NCBI RefSeq assembly: GCF_000143685.1
Contig: NC_014328.1
Location: 930,001 to 994,000 of the forward strand
Origin: Clostridium ljungdahlii DSM 13528
Lineage (GTDB): Bacteria; Bacillota; Clostridia; Clostridiales; Clostridiaceae
Reading direction: 5' to 3'
DNA: 64,000 nt
Shown: positions 18,181 to 26,349 of the stretch, in pieces
Numbering within the stretch: the first letter of the stretch is position 1
How the letters are laid out: each line of letters opens with the position of its first letter
Program-made: the position numbers and the translations under genes
The notes under the pieces: model-generated
Seen by the model: only the letters and a program-made list of their open reading frames with translations
Told to the model about the DNA's origin: nothing
Database searches by the model: none

Positions 18181-18195
18181 TTTTTAAGGCATTTG

Positions 18196-18224
18196 AAAAA
18201 TAAGTCAGTATACTGACTAGTTAT
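18196..18224 (+). other. Bulged hairpin in the purH-purD gap
   Basis: A perfect 16-bp palindrome, AGTCAGTA-TACTGACT (18203-18218), flanked by AATAA and TTATT that extend the stem with a small bulge. There is no T-run, so it looks more like an attenuating or stabilising hairpin than a terminator. Confidence 0.45.
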
Positions 18225-18265
18225 TTATTTGAAGGTGTCTAATATGAAAAGGGGGATTTTATATA

Positions 18266-19507
18266 ATGAAGGTACTTGTAATAGGTTCCGGCGGAAGAGA
18301 ACATGCTATTTGTTGGAAGATATCTCAAAGTCCCAAGGTGGATAAAATATTTTGCGCTCCAGGAAATGGAGGAACGGATATAGTAGATAAATGCAGTAAT
18401 CTAGACATAACAGACATAAATGGACTTATAGATTTTGCATCCAAAGAAAATATAGATTTAACTGTAGTAGGCCCTGAAGGACCCCTTACAGAAGGCATAG
18501 TGGATAAGTTTAAAAGTAAGGGACTTAAAATATTTGGACCAAGTTTAAAAGCTGCCGAGCTTGAGGGAAGCAAAATCTATTCCAAGGATTTCATGAAAAA
18601 GTATGGAATTAAAACTGCTGAGTATTGCACTTTTGATGATAAAGATAGTGCTTTAAAATACATAGAAAATTGTAGATATCCTGTAGTTATAAAGGCTGAC
18701 GGATTAGCGGCAGGAAAAGGTGTTTCCATATGTCAGAATTATGAGGAAGCAAGTACTGCATTAAATGATTTTATGGTAAAGGACGTATTTAAAGGGGCAG
18801 GAAAAAATGTAGTTATTGAAGAATTTCTAGAGGGAGTAGAGGCCTCAATACTTACAATAACAGATGGAAATACTATTCTTCCCTTTATATCTTCAAAGGA
18901 TCATAAGCAAATATATGATGGGGGTCTAGGACCAAATACAGGTGGAATGGGAGCTATAGCTCCAAATCCATACTGCAGTGAGGAAGTTTTAAAAGACTTT
19001 GAGAAAAATATAATGGCACCTACTTTAAGAGGAATACAGAAGGAAGACCTAGATTATGTGGGAATAATCTTCTTCGGCATTATGATAACAAAAAAGGGAG
19101 TTTATTTGTTAGAGTATAATGTTAGAATGGGTGATCCTGAAACTCAAGCTGTACTTCCACTTATGAAAAGTGATTTTGTGGAACTTATAGAAAGTGCTAT
19201 ATATAGAAAACTTGATAAATTTAATTTGGAATGGAAAAAGGGAGCCTCCTGCTGTGTTGTAGCTGCGTCTAAAGGGTATCCTTTAAAGTATGATACTGGT
19301 TTTAAAATAGAAGGTATAGAAAAGTCCAGTAATGTTTTTGCTGCAGGGGTTAAAAAAGAAAATGAACAGTTTAAGACATCTGGTGGAAGGGTTTTAGTAA
19401 CTTATGGAGTTGGAAATGATTTAAATTCTGCTGTGGAAGCTGCTTACTGTAATTTGAAAAAAATAAGTTTTCCGGGTATGTATTTTAGAACAGATATAGG
19501 AAAGTAA
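18266..19507 (+). CDS. purD: Phosphoribosylamine-glycine ligase (GAR synthetase)
   Basis: ATP-grasp ligase joining glycine to phosphoribosylamine, 413 aa. VLVIGSGGREHAICWK at the start, VVGPEGPLTEGIVD, PVVIKADGLAAGKGV, NTGGMGAIAPNPYC and EYNVRMGDPETQAVLPL are all family blocks. ATG 18266 follows AAAAGGGGGA. Last gene of the operon, closed by a strong terminator. Confidence 0.96.
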   Translation: MKVLVIGSGGREHAICWKISQSPKVDKIFCAPGNGGTDIVDKCSNLDITDINGLIDFASKENIDLTVVGPEGPLTEGIVDKFKSKGLKIFGPSLKAAELEGSKIYSKDFMKKYGIKTAEYCTFDDKDSALKYIENCRYPVVIKADGLAAGKGVSICQNYEEASTALNDFMVKDVFKGAGKNVVIEEFLEGVEASILTITDGNTILPFISSKDHKQIYDGGLGPNTGGMGAIAPNPYCSEEVLKDFEKNIMAPTLRGIQKEDLDYVGIIFFGIMITKKGVYLLEYNVRMGDPETQAVLPLMKSDFVELIESAIYRKLDKFNLEWKKGASCCVVAASKGYPLKYDTGFKIEGIEKSSNVFAAGVKKENEQFKTSGGRVLVTYGVGNDLNSAVEAAYCNLKKISFPGMYFRTDIGK

Positions 19508-19533
19508 ATTATAATTTTAGTGTAAAATTTAGA

Positions 19534-19576
19534 AAAACTGATTTGCCTTAATTTTCATAAGGCAGGTCAGTTTTTT
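19534..19576 (+). terminator. Terminator of the purine operon
   Basis: An AAACTGA...TGCCTTA arm (to 19550) pairs with TAAGGCA...TCAGTTT (19558-19573) with a small internal mismatch, then continues into T residues. It ends purD. Confidence 0.85.
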
Positions 19577-19663
19577 AAATTAACAGAATGTAAAAGATTT
19601 TTCAGTGGAAATAATTTAAAAATAATAGTAAAATAGTTCTATACTGTATGGAGGTTAATTTAA

Positions 19664-20680
19664 ATGAATGATTCGAGAAATAGACGAAGGAAAAATATAA
19701 AAAGAAAGAAAAAGTTTTCTCCTAGATTGTTCTTTTTGTTCATAATTTATGAGCTTATAGTAGTTGTAGTTACTAGTCCCTTGTTGGTATTTTATGGCCC
19801 ATTTAAAAATGTAAAAAACCAGATAGTAAGCACAGCTATGGCTACTTTTACTCATCAATACATAGCTACCCTTTTTTTGTCAAAGGATGAAATAAATAAA
19901 ATACTTCAAGAAGGTAAGAGTGGCCAAACTACTAGCCAGGAAGCTGAAAATCTAAATGATGTAAATATAAATTATGTAGGTGATAAGGATATAAAAAGGT
20001 ATGATATACCTAGCACAAGATTTGATGGCTATATTTTAGAAATAAAAGATCCTAAGAGAATACGTATAGGATATACTAATAAATTAAGAGAAGTTGGAGA
20101 AAGAACAAGTGAAATAGCACAGCGAAATGGAGCGGTTGCAGCCATAAATGGAGGAGGATTCACAGATAAAACAAGTAGTGGAAAAATGTGGGTAGGAACA
20201 GGAGGCTATCCAGAGGGAATTGTAATATCTGGCGGTAAAGTAATATACAGTGATGTAAAACCTAATGAAAAAATAAATGTTACAGCTTTTACTCCAACTG
20301 GAAGACTTATAGTTGGAGACCACACACTTAAGGAACTTCTTGCTGATGGTGTAACGGAGGCAATTTCTTTTAGAAACTCACTTATAATAAATGGAAAGAC
20401 TGTATCAGTAGAAAATGAAGGCTTAAATCCTAGAACAGCTATAGGGCAGAAGGCAGATGGAACAATAGTCATGCTGGCTATAGATGGTAGAAAAGGATTG
20501 AAAATGGGAGCTTCATTAAAAGAAGTACAAAATATACTTTTGCAGCAAGGTGTAATTAATGCAAGCAATTTAGATGGAGGTTCATCCACTACAATGTACT
20601 TTAATGGAGAAGTAATAAATAATCCTTGTGATTGGAACGGTGAGAGAACTGTAGCTACAGCTATATATGTAAAACCTTAG
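19664..20680 (+). CDS. Membrane-anchored phosphodiester glycosidase (NAGPA-domain) protein
   Basis: 338-aa envelope protein: a highly basic cytoplasmic start (RNRRRKNIKRKKK), one membrane segment (about residues 23-47), then an extracellular phosphodiester glycosidase/NAGPA domain. Domain marks are AINGGGF, NPRTAIGQKADGTIVMLAID and NLDGGSSTTMYFNGEVINNP. The family cleaves sugar-phosphodiester bonds and is often annotated as exopolysaccharide biosynthesis; a wall-polymer substrate is plausible but unproven. ATG 19664 follows GGAGGT. Probably co-transcribed with the next gene 15 bp on. Confidence 0.85.
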   Translation: MNDSRNRRRKNIKRKKKFSPRLFFLFIIYELIVVVVTSPLLVFYGPFKNVKNQIVSTAMATFTHQYIATLFLSKDEINKILQEGKSGQTTSQEAENLNDVNINYVGDKDIKRYDIPSTRFDGYILEIKDPKRIRIGYTNKLREVGERTSEIAQRNGAVAAINGGGFTDKTSSGKMWVGTGGYPEGIVISGGKVIYSDVKPNEKINVTAFTPTGRLIVGDHTLKELLADGVTEAISFRNSLIINGKTVSVENEGLNPRTAIGQKADGTIVMLAIDGRKGLKMGASLKEVQNILLQQGVINASNLDGGSSTTMYFNGEVINNPCDWNGERTVATAIYVKP

Positions 20681-20695
20681 AGGAGAGTGTGGTAG

Positions 20696-21748
20696 ATGAA
20701 AAAACTTAAGAGAATAATTGTATGGACAATGATTCCTATAGTTATGGAATTAGCAGGTCTTTTATTAGTAGATAAATTTTATTTTGGTGGTGACTCTAAT
20801 TTCAATATAAAAAAAGTAGATACTACTTCAAAACAGACAGCCAACAAAATTAGTGTAAAAATACCTGAAGATGCAAAGATGGTGAAGGTATCCTATAGCG
20901 GAAATTACATATCGTATTATGATGGCCAATCTTTACAGGTAATTGATACATTAAAAAATAGCAAAAAAGAAGTGGATCTACAAAATGATTTATCCTATTA
21001 TACCTGGAACTTGGATACAGATAACATACTTGTAGCAGAAAAAACAAGTGGAGGATCAGAATCAAGAAATTTAAAATTTGAGACTTATGATGCCAAACGT
21101 GATTCAACTTATCCATTGAAGAATGAGGAGAAGAAGCAGGAACTTTCAATATTACTTCCAGATAATTCTTATGATGTAAAACATATAGCTTTTTCTGGAG
21201 CTAGCAATGTAATCTATGTCAGTAGTGCTACTAATGAAGAAGGCAGCAGTAGAATATATAGAATTGATGTAATGATCAGGATGAATTTAGTCAATTTTGT
21301 AAGATGCCAGCTTGGAAATATGGCTGCTATAAATGGCACAAATGGTGATGAACTTATATATGAAGATAGGACTTCCAATAGAATAAGAACTAGCAGGGGT
21401 GGAATAATAGCTACTGGTGAAAATGCTATGCATTATTTATTAAACACAGATAACAACGACAATATTTATATAGGAAATGGAGAAGACAATAAAGTTAATA
21501 AAATATTTGTGGCAAGTCTTAAAACGAATAAAAGCAGCTGGAAGGAATACACACTTCCAAGTTCTGTAAATAAAAATAATATATACGTTACAAGAAGTGG
21601 TAATATATATATTAATGATTCAAAAGATAGTCAGGTAAAAGATATTACTACAGGCAAAGTTACCAAGTATTCAGGAAATTTTGTATCTGTATATAAATAT
21701 GGAGTAATAAGTCAGGATGGAAAAAAGCTAACAAATAGTCTATTTTAG
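20696..21748 (+). CDS. Membrane-anchored beta-propeller-like protein, function unknown
   Basis: 350 aa with one N-terminal membrane segment (IIVWTMIPIVMELAGLLLV), then repeated beta-rich units of about 45 residues such as MVKVSYSGNYISYYDGQSLQ, HIAFSGASNVIYVSS and NIYVTRSGNIYINDSKD. This resembles the WD40-like/DPP-IV N-terminal propeller class without a catalytic domain. It is 15 bp after the NAGPA-domain gene with GAGAGTGTGG as RBS, so the two may act together at the cell surface. No specific family is recognised. Confidence 0.7.
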   Translation: MKKLKRIIVWTMIPIVMELAGLLLVDKFYFGGDSNFNIKKVDTTSKQTANKISVKIPEDAKMVKVSYSGNYISYYDGQSLQVIDTLKNSKKEVDLQNDLSYYTWNLDTDNILVAEKTSGGSESRNLKFETYDAKRDSTYPLKNEEKKQELSILLPDNSYDVKHIAFSGASNVIYVSSATNEEGSSRIYRIDVMIRMNLVNFVRCQLGNMAAINGTNGDELIYEDRTSNRIRTSRGGIIATGENAMHYLLNTDNNDNIYIGNGEDNKVNKIFVASLKTNKSSWKEYTLPSSVNKNNIYVTRSGNIYINDSKDSQVKDITTGKVTKYSGNFVSVYKYGVISQDGKKLTNSLF

Positions 21749-21760
21749 GCACTTAAAAAA

Positions 21761-21792
21761 AATGACTAGCCACTATGCTAGTTATTTTTTTT
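21761..21792. terminator. Bidirectional terminator between convergent genes
   Basis: AATGACTAGC (21761-21770) pairs with GCTAGTTATT (21777-21786), flanked by an A-run upstream and a T-run downstream, so it can act for both the propeller gene and the minus-strand hydrolase. Confidence 0.85.
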
Positions 21793-21800
21793 AATATACT

Positions 21801-22694
21801 TTAGTTGGACTTGAAATAATATAAGTTACCGTCTTCTATAGAATAGTCTATGAGCTTTTCATTGTATAAATAGGATATGAATGCAGATATTCCTCCAAAA
21901 TTCAAATGATACTCATGAAAGTTTAAAGATAAATTGTTTAAAATGGTTATGTCTTCTAATATGTTTTCTCTAGTGAGCGGTTGATCTAAAAGATCTAGAA
22001 TTTGATTTTTATATTTATCTATATTTTTGATGTTTTTATCCACTAAAGAATTTATTTCGCTTTTATCCAGTACCTTTTTGGAGTGGCTTATTACAAAGTA
22101 ATCTGCATCTATGTCCTTAATTTTATTCAATGACAGGATACTATCTTCTATATTATATAAGTATGGGAAGGAGTATTTATCCAGTATCTCGCTGCTGAAT
22201 ATGGAATCTCCAAGGAAACATACCTTTTCAGGAGTTACTATTCCTATTTGCTCTATTGAATGTCCAGGAAGTGCAACAATGTTAAATTTCTCGTCATTCA
22301 ATTTATTTATGCCATATTCTAAAATGAAATCTACCTCTAGAGGTTTATTACTCCTATCAAATGCTCTTGAAGGATAGGATGAGGAAAGAATAGATGGGAA
22401 GATCTCTGTATTTTCCATAAATAATTTTTCTAATTTAGATGTATATACTAGACAGCCTGGATAGTTTTTCTTAAAGTATAAGTTTCCACCACAGTGATCT
22501 AAGTGGCTGTGTGTATTTATTATGTACTTGGGATGCAGGCTATTTTCTATAAGTAAATTCTCTATTTTTTTTGCTTCAGTGTTGTTTATGCCTGTATCTA
22601 CAATTAGGCAGTTTTTATTTTTAAATATGAATACTCCGCAGTTAGTGGGCGCATCTATGTAATAGGTATTTCCTTTTATCTTATTTAAAGTCAT
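21801..22694 (-). CDS. Metallo-beta-lactamase-fold hydrolase
   Basis: 297-aa soluble metal hydrolase. The di-metal motif THSHLDHCGGN is followed by the later ligands ALPGHSIEQIG and FLGDSIFSS, with a final His in VISHSKK. A C-terminal helical extension of about 90 residues ends the protein. This is the general MBL superfamily; the exact reaction (glyoxalase-II-like, lactonase or other) cannot be assigned. ATG 22694 is chosen because AAGGAAG lies about 8 bp upstream; the GTG at 22703 directly abuts that RBS. Monocistronic. Confidence 0.88.
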   Translation of the reverse strand: MTLNKIKGNTYYIDAPTNCGVFIFKNKNCLIVDTGINNTEAKKIENLLIENSLHPKYIINTHSHLDHCGGNLYFKKNYPGCLVYTSKLEKLFMENTEIFPSILSSSYPSRAFDRSNKPLEVDFILEYGINKLNDEKFNIVALPGHSIEQIGIVTPEKVCFLGDSIFSSEILDKYSFPYLYNIEDSILSLNKIKDIDADYFVISHSKKVLDKSEINSLVDKNIKNIDKYKNQILDLLDQPLTRENILEDITILNNLSLNFHEYHLNFGGISAFISYLYNEKLIDYSIEDGNLYYFKSN

Positions 22695-22875
22695 TAAAAA
22701 CACTTCCTTGAAATATTTGAATTATTATTTTGCATATATAGATGATAACATATTTTATCTTTAAAACAAATATAGTTCTCAATATGAAATGAAATTTTGA
22801 AATTTATGATTTATAATGATATAATCTTTAATAAGTATTTTTACGTTAAGATAATTTTAAATGGAGGTATTTCAA

Positions 22876-23199
22876 ATGGATTCAGCTGTATCAGGGCTAC
22901 TTATGTTTATGGGATTTATGGGCGTTATACAAGGAATTGGAATGAAATATAGCAAAGCTGTGAGAACAAAATTTAAATTGGATACAGAAGGTGTAGATCA
23001 AAAATATGTTAACTTTAAGGCAAATTTCTTAATGATACTTGGGGGAGTAATATTAATATTTCAAGCAGTTACTTTTATAAATCCTACATTTGGAAGTAAG
23101 TTACAAGTAATGCTGCCAGCAGTTTTACTTGTAGCTATTACTTGGGATTTTATATATAACAGAAAGAGGAAAAGCAAATACGATAATAAAAAAAAATAA
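22876..23199 (+). CDS. Small membrane protein, function unknown
   Basis: 107 aa with three hydrophobic segments (SGLLMFMGFMGVIQGIGM, FLMILGGVILIFQAVTF, VMLPAVLLVAITWDFIY) and a basic tail (NRKRKSKYDNKKK), which predicts a cytoplasmic C-terminus. ATG 22876 follows GGAGGT; the upstream in-frame ATG at 22861 would contain the RBS. No family recognised. Confidence 0.75.
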   Translation: MDSAVSGLLMFMGFMGVIQGIGMKYSKAVRTKFKLDTEGVDQKYVNFKANFLMILGGVILIFQAVTFINPTFGSKLQVMLPAVLLVAITWDFIYNRKRKSKYDNKKK

Positions 23200-23258
23200 A
23201 AAGCTAATATTAAAAGGTTCGTACAAGTTGTATACGAACCTTTTAATATTAGCTTTTT
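23198..23258. terminator. 26-bp perfect-stem bidirectional terminator
   Basis: 23198-23223 is the exact reverse complement of 23233-23258 around a 9-nt loop, with an A-run before and T-run after. It separates two convergent genes and extends a few bases into the 3' end of the minus-strand gene. Confidence 0.88.
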
Positions 23259-23884
23259 CTCATACTGCACAAATTTCTATTTGGGCATCTGGAACAGTCA
23301 TGGTCTTTTTTACTTAATTTTATATTTTTATCAGCTCCATATATATATGCCATAGAGCGCATGGAAGAAAGCATATAGTCTTCATTTACAGTCAAATTTA
23401 AAAAATTCTCCGCATCTAGTTTATCTAGTATATACTTTTGACATTTAAGAGGAATCTCTCCATCTCCAGGAGATATTCTACAACTCAATCCTAAATGCAG
23501 CTCTTTAACTTTAGCATATATGTGGTTAAAGAGTTGGGAACTGAGTTCAAACAAGTAAGATGAAGCCATAGCATCAAGCATCATGCCCTCCTTCATATTT
23601 CCATAGGAAAAGAATTCATTTATTTTACTCGTACAACTATCACCCATAGTTATAATACAATACACAATGTATTCATAACTTTTTACAGCTTCAAAGTCAA
23701 AGTTATCCTCTCTTTTTTGTATTTCAAATATCCCTGTTGGTTCTATATTTTCATATAAAATAGGAAGAAGTTTCTCATATAAACCTTCCATTTCTTCATT
23801 TTTTATTATACTGCCATAGGACTTTAAAGTTTGTATTACTTGATCTTTGTTTAATTTAAAATCAAAGTCCAGTATTACATCCAT
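23249..23884 (-). CDS. MetH activation-domain-like protein with Cys cluster (corrinoid enzyme reactivation-like)
   Basis: 211 aa resembling the AdoMet-binding activation domain of B12-dependent methionine synthase, here as a stand-alone protein. The telling block is CRISPGDGEIPLKCQKYI, corresponding to the RxSPGYGDxPL..Q motif of that family; a C-terminal CSRCPNRNLC could bind an Fe-S cluster. Such free-standing domains occur in acetogens and methylotrophs and may help reductive reactivation of corrinoid proteins. No methyltransferase gene is adjacent, so the partner is unknown. ATG 23884 follows GGGGGT. Confidence 0.75.
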   Translation of the reverse strand: MDVILDFDFKLNKDQVIQTLKSYGSIIKNEEMEGLYEKLLPILYENIEPTGIFEIQKREDNFDFEAVKSYEYIVYCIITMGDSCTSKINEFFSYGNMKEGMMLDAMASSYLFELSSQLFNHIYAKVKELHLGLSCRISPGDGEIPLKCQKYILDKLDAENFLNLTVNEDYMLSSMRSMAYIYGADKNIKLSKKDHDCSRCPNRNLCSMRKS

Positions 23885-23907
23885 TCTTATTACCCCCAAA
23901 GTACTAA

Positions 23908-26121
23908 TTAATGTTTAATGTAGTTAACCCATTGATTTCTAATATCCATAAAGTAATTATCACCTGTTATAGAGTAAATTGCTTCTAGTAAATCTATATG
24001 AACCTTGTGATAATCTAAAGCAGGATTAGCATCCCTAGATGTCATTAGATGGCTTAAATCATAACTGGTGAAACCACCTATGTCATAGTAAGGTAATACT
24101 ACTTTCAAGGTTTTAATGCCTTCATTGAAATAATAACTTGTTTGATCACCACTTATGTCAGATACTGTTTTTGAAAGTTGATTCCAGTCATATATACCTA
24201 GTAATGTAAACATGTATCCATTTAATGTATAAGTAGGTGTTGTATTCACATACTCTTGAAAGAATATATCACTTTTAAATCTAGGGTCCAGGCTTCCAAG
24301 AGTGTCCATAACGCCACCTTGACTTATTGGTGTTATCAAATAGTTAAAAGCTTTGTTACCGGCATCAATATATTTATGATCGTGAGTTATTTCGTAAGCA
24401 CGAGAAAAAACATTTAATGCTTCACCTTGAGCCATACTTGAAGTCCAATTAGTTCCAAGAGATTCATAGGAGTAATAAGGAAATTTATATCTAAAACTTC
24501 CATCACTATCCATGTGATCGAGGAGAAAATCGGTACATTTTATAAATTGACTTAATACAGATGTATCTCCATGTAAATATTTTGTATGAAGATAAAGTGC
24601 ATATTGGCATATTGTCACATAATTGTATTGAGCACCAAATTCCCTATAGGTTACTATTGGAATTCCATTGTCATCAAAACTTAATATATCAGATTTATTA
24701 AAATGATCACTTGTAAAGAAATCTAAATAATCCGACATAGCTTTATACGTAATTGGATTATCAAAATTAAAATTAAGTTTGCTGTACATTTCTACGGCAT
24801 TTTGAACTATATCTTTAGAACTTTCCTTATAGATATATTTACTTATTATAGGATTTTTTGATGCTGCAACATTTTTGTATACAGTAGCATTAATTTTAAT
24901 ATTTTCAGGTACTGGCAATTGAAGTAAATAATTATAAATGTTTAAAGCTGAGTCATAATTCCCTTGATTATGAATGCTTACTGCAGTATCTAGCAAATGG
25001 TATGCATCACTGTCAAAGGCTGTCTTTAAATTATAATTGTTAGGATATAATGAAATACCTAAAGCTATGCCCTTAAAAGCAGCTAATTCATCAGAAGAAG
25101 CCTGACTATTATAGGAGTTAATAAAGTCATCAGGTGTGATGTCTTTTGAATCCACAAAAAATCTATTTATTAGATAGTCTGGAGTAACATCTTCTCCACC
25201 TACAACCACACACTCTTTTAGTGTAGCTTTATTGTTTCTAACCATTCTAATCTGGTCGGAAGACATATCGTCATTTACGAGTATTACAGGTGAATTATTT
25301 TTGGCAGCTAGAGGAGAAATAGATAGTCCATCTGGATAGTTTATTCCTGCTGCTACGTATATTTTTTGTACTTTTGAAAGATCATAAAATTCTTTAATTA
25401 CATTTGCATTTGTATCATATCTGCTTTGACCACTTAGTCTTTCATAATCACCAAAGTAAGAAGCGGTATCGTCAGGAATAACACCTTGTCCACCAATCAC
25501 ATAGGTTTTTGAAGGTTTTAAAGTACTTAAATAGTCTTTAAGTACATCAGGAATATCACTTTTAGGAGTTAAAACAATAGGTTCAGCTTTACTTGAAGCA
25601 TAGGATGAAATGGATAATGCATCTGCAAAACTTTCTGATGAAACAACAAATAGCTGATTACCTCCAACTTCTTTTGCAATTTCAATGGAAGTTTCAATTC
25701 TTGTAGCTCCACCCAATCTTTTTACATTTAAATTTTTTTGGGTTAATTCATTTTCTATTTCACTTGAAACAGCGCCTGTCCCACCAATTAAAAATATATT
25801 TTTAACGCCTAGGCTTGTCAATTTATTTTGTATTTCAGGACTTAAAGTGTTTCCATCTGTCATTAATAAAGGTGCATTGTACTTGGCACTTAAAGGTGCA
25901 GCACAAATTGCATCTGGAAAGTTTTCACCTGAAACAATAATTGCATAATCAGAATGACCGCTCCAGCCATAGTCAGCTATTTTCATATTAGTTGAGTATC
26001 TGTTCGGGCCAGATAATCTTGTTATAGTTGGACTTTGAGACTGAGCATTGATTACAGTAGTTTTTGAAAATATTAATGCTGTAGAAATTATTAAAGTAGT
26101 TATAACTTTTTTAGATAACAT
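23908..26121 (-). CDS. CWB2-repeat surface protein with C5-epimerase-like (alpha/alpha toroid) domain
   Basis: Secreted 737-aa protein. Signal peptide (residues 1-26, ending VINAQ) is followed by three cell-wall-binding type-2 repeats (about residues 30-320) with the recurring RLSGxxRYxTN and IVxxGENFPDA/VxIxGGxGAVSSE patterns; these attach clostridial surface proteins to wall polymers. After a helical linker, the C-terminal ~280 residues match the D-glucuronyl C5-epimerase C-terminal domain: TNWTSSMAQGEALNVFSRAY and YVNTTPTYTLNGYMFTLLG. It may bind or modify a polysaccharide. ATG 26121 follows GGAGGAAA. Monocistronic. Confidence 0.87.
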   Translation of the reverse strand: MLSKKVITTLIISTALIFSKTTVINAQSQSPTITRLSGPNRYSTNMKIADYGWSGHSDYAIIVSGENFPDAICAAPLSAKYNAPLLMTDGNTLSPEIQNKLTSLGVKNIFLIGGTGAVSSEIENELTQKNLNVKRLGGATRIETSIEIAKEVGGNQLFVVSSESFADALSISSYASSKAEPIVLTPKSDIPDVLKDYLSTLKPSKTYVIGGQGVIPDDTASYFGDYERLSGQSRYDTNANVIKEFYDLSKVQKIYVAAGINYPDGLSISPLAAKNNSPVILVNDDMSSDQIRMVRNNKATLKECVVVGGEDVTPDYLINRFFVDSKDITPDDFINSYNSQASSDELAAFKGIALGISLYPNNYNLKTAFDSDAYHLLDTAVSIHNQGNYDSALNIYNYLLQLPVPENIKINATVYKNVAASKNPIISKYIYKESSKDIVQNAVEMYSKLNFNFDNPITYKAMSDYLDFFTSDHFNKSDILSFDDNGIPIVTYREFGAQYNYVTICQYALYLHTKYLHGDTSVLSQFIKCTDFLLDHMDSDGSFRYKFPYYSYESLGTNWTSSMAQGEALNVFSRAYEITHDHKYIDAGNKAFNYLITPISQGGVMDTLGSLDPRFKSDIFFQEYVNTTPTYTLNGYMFTLLGIYDWNQLSKTVSDISGDQTSYYFNEGIKTLKVVLPYYDIGGFTSYDLSHLMTSRDANPALDYHKVHIDLLEAIYSITGDNYFMDIRNQWVNYIKH

Positions 26122-26244
26122 AAATTTCCTCCGATTTAGTTAGATCTTTACTAGAAAACAGAACTGAAGTCCATATAAATGATATCATTATATTATTATA
26201 TTATCAACAATAACAACCTTAGTGCCGTTAATTTTAATAAGTAG

Positions 26245-26304
26245 CAAAAAACGCGAATAACATCATACTAAGCCTTAACAGGCAATAGGTGGATATTATT
26301 CGCT
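26245..26304 (-). terminator. Terminator of the flavoprotein operon (minus strand)
   Basis: On the minus strand GCGAATAA...TTATTCGC frames an inner GCCT/AGGC hairpin and is followed by TTTTTT (complement of the A-run near 26249). It lies just beyond the stop codon of the flavoprotein gene at 26350. Confidence 0.7.
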
Positions 26305-26349
26305 CATAAGTTTGGATTACAGGTTAAATATGCATATTTTATATGAAAT

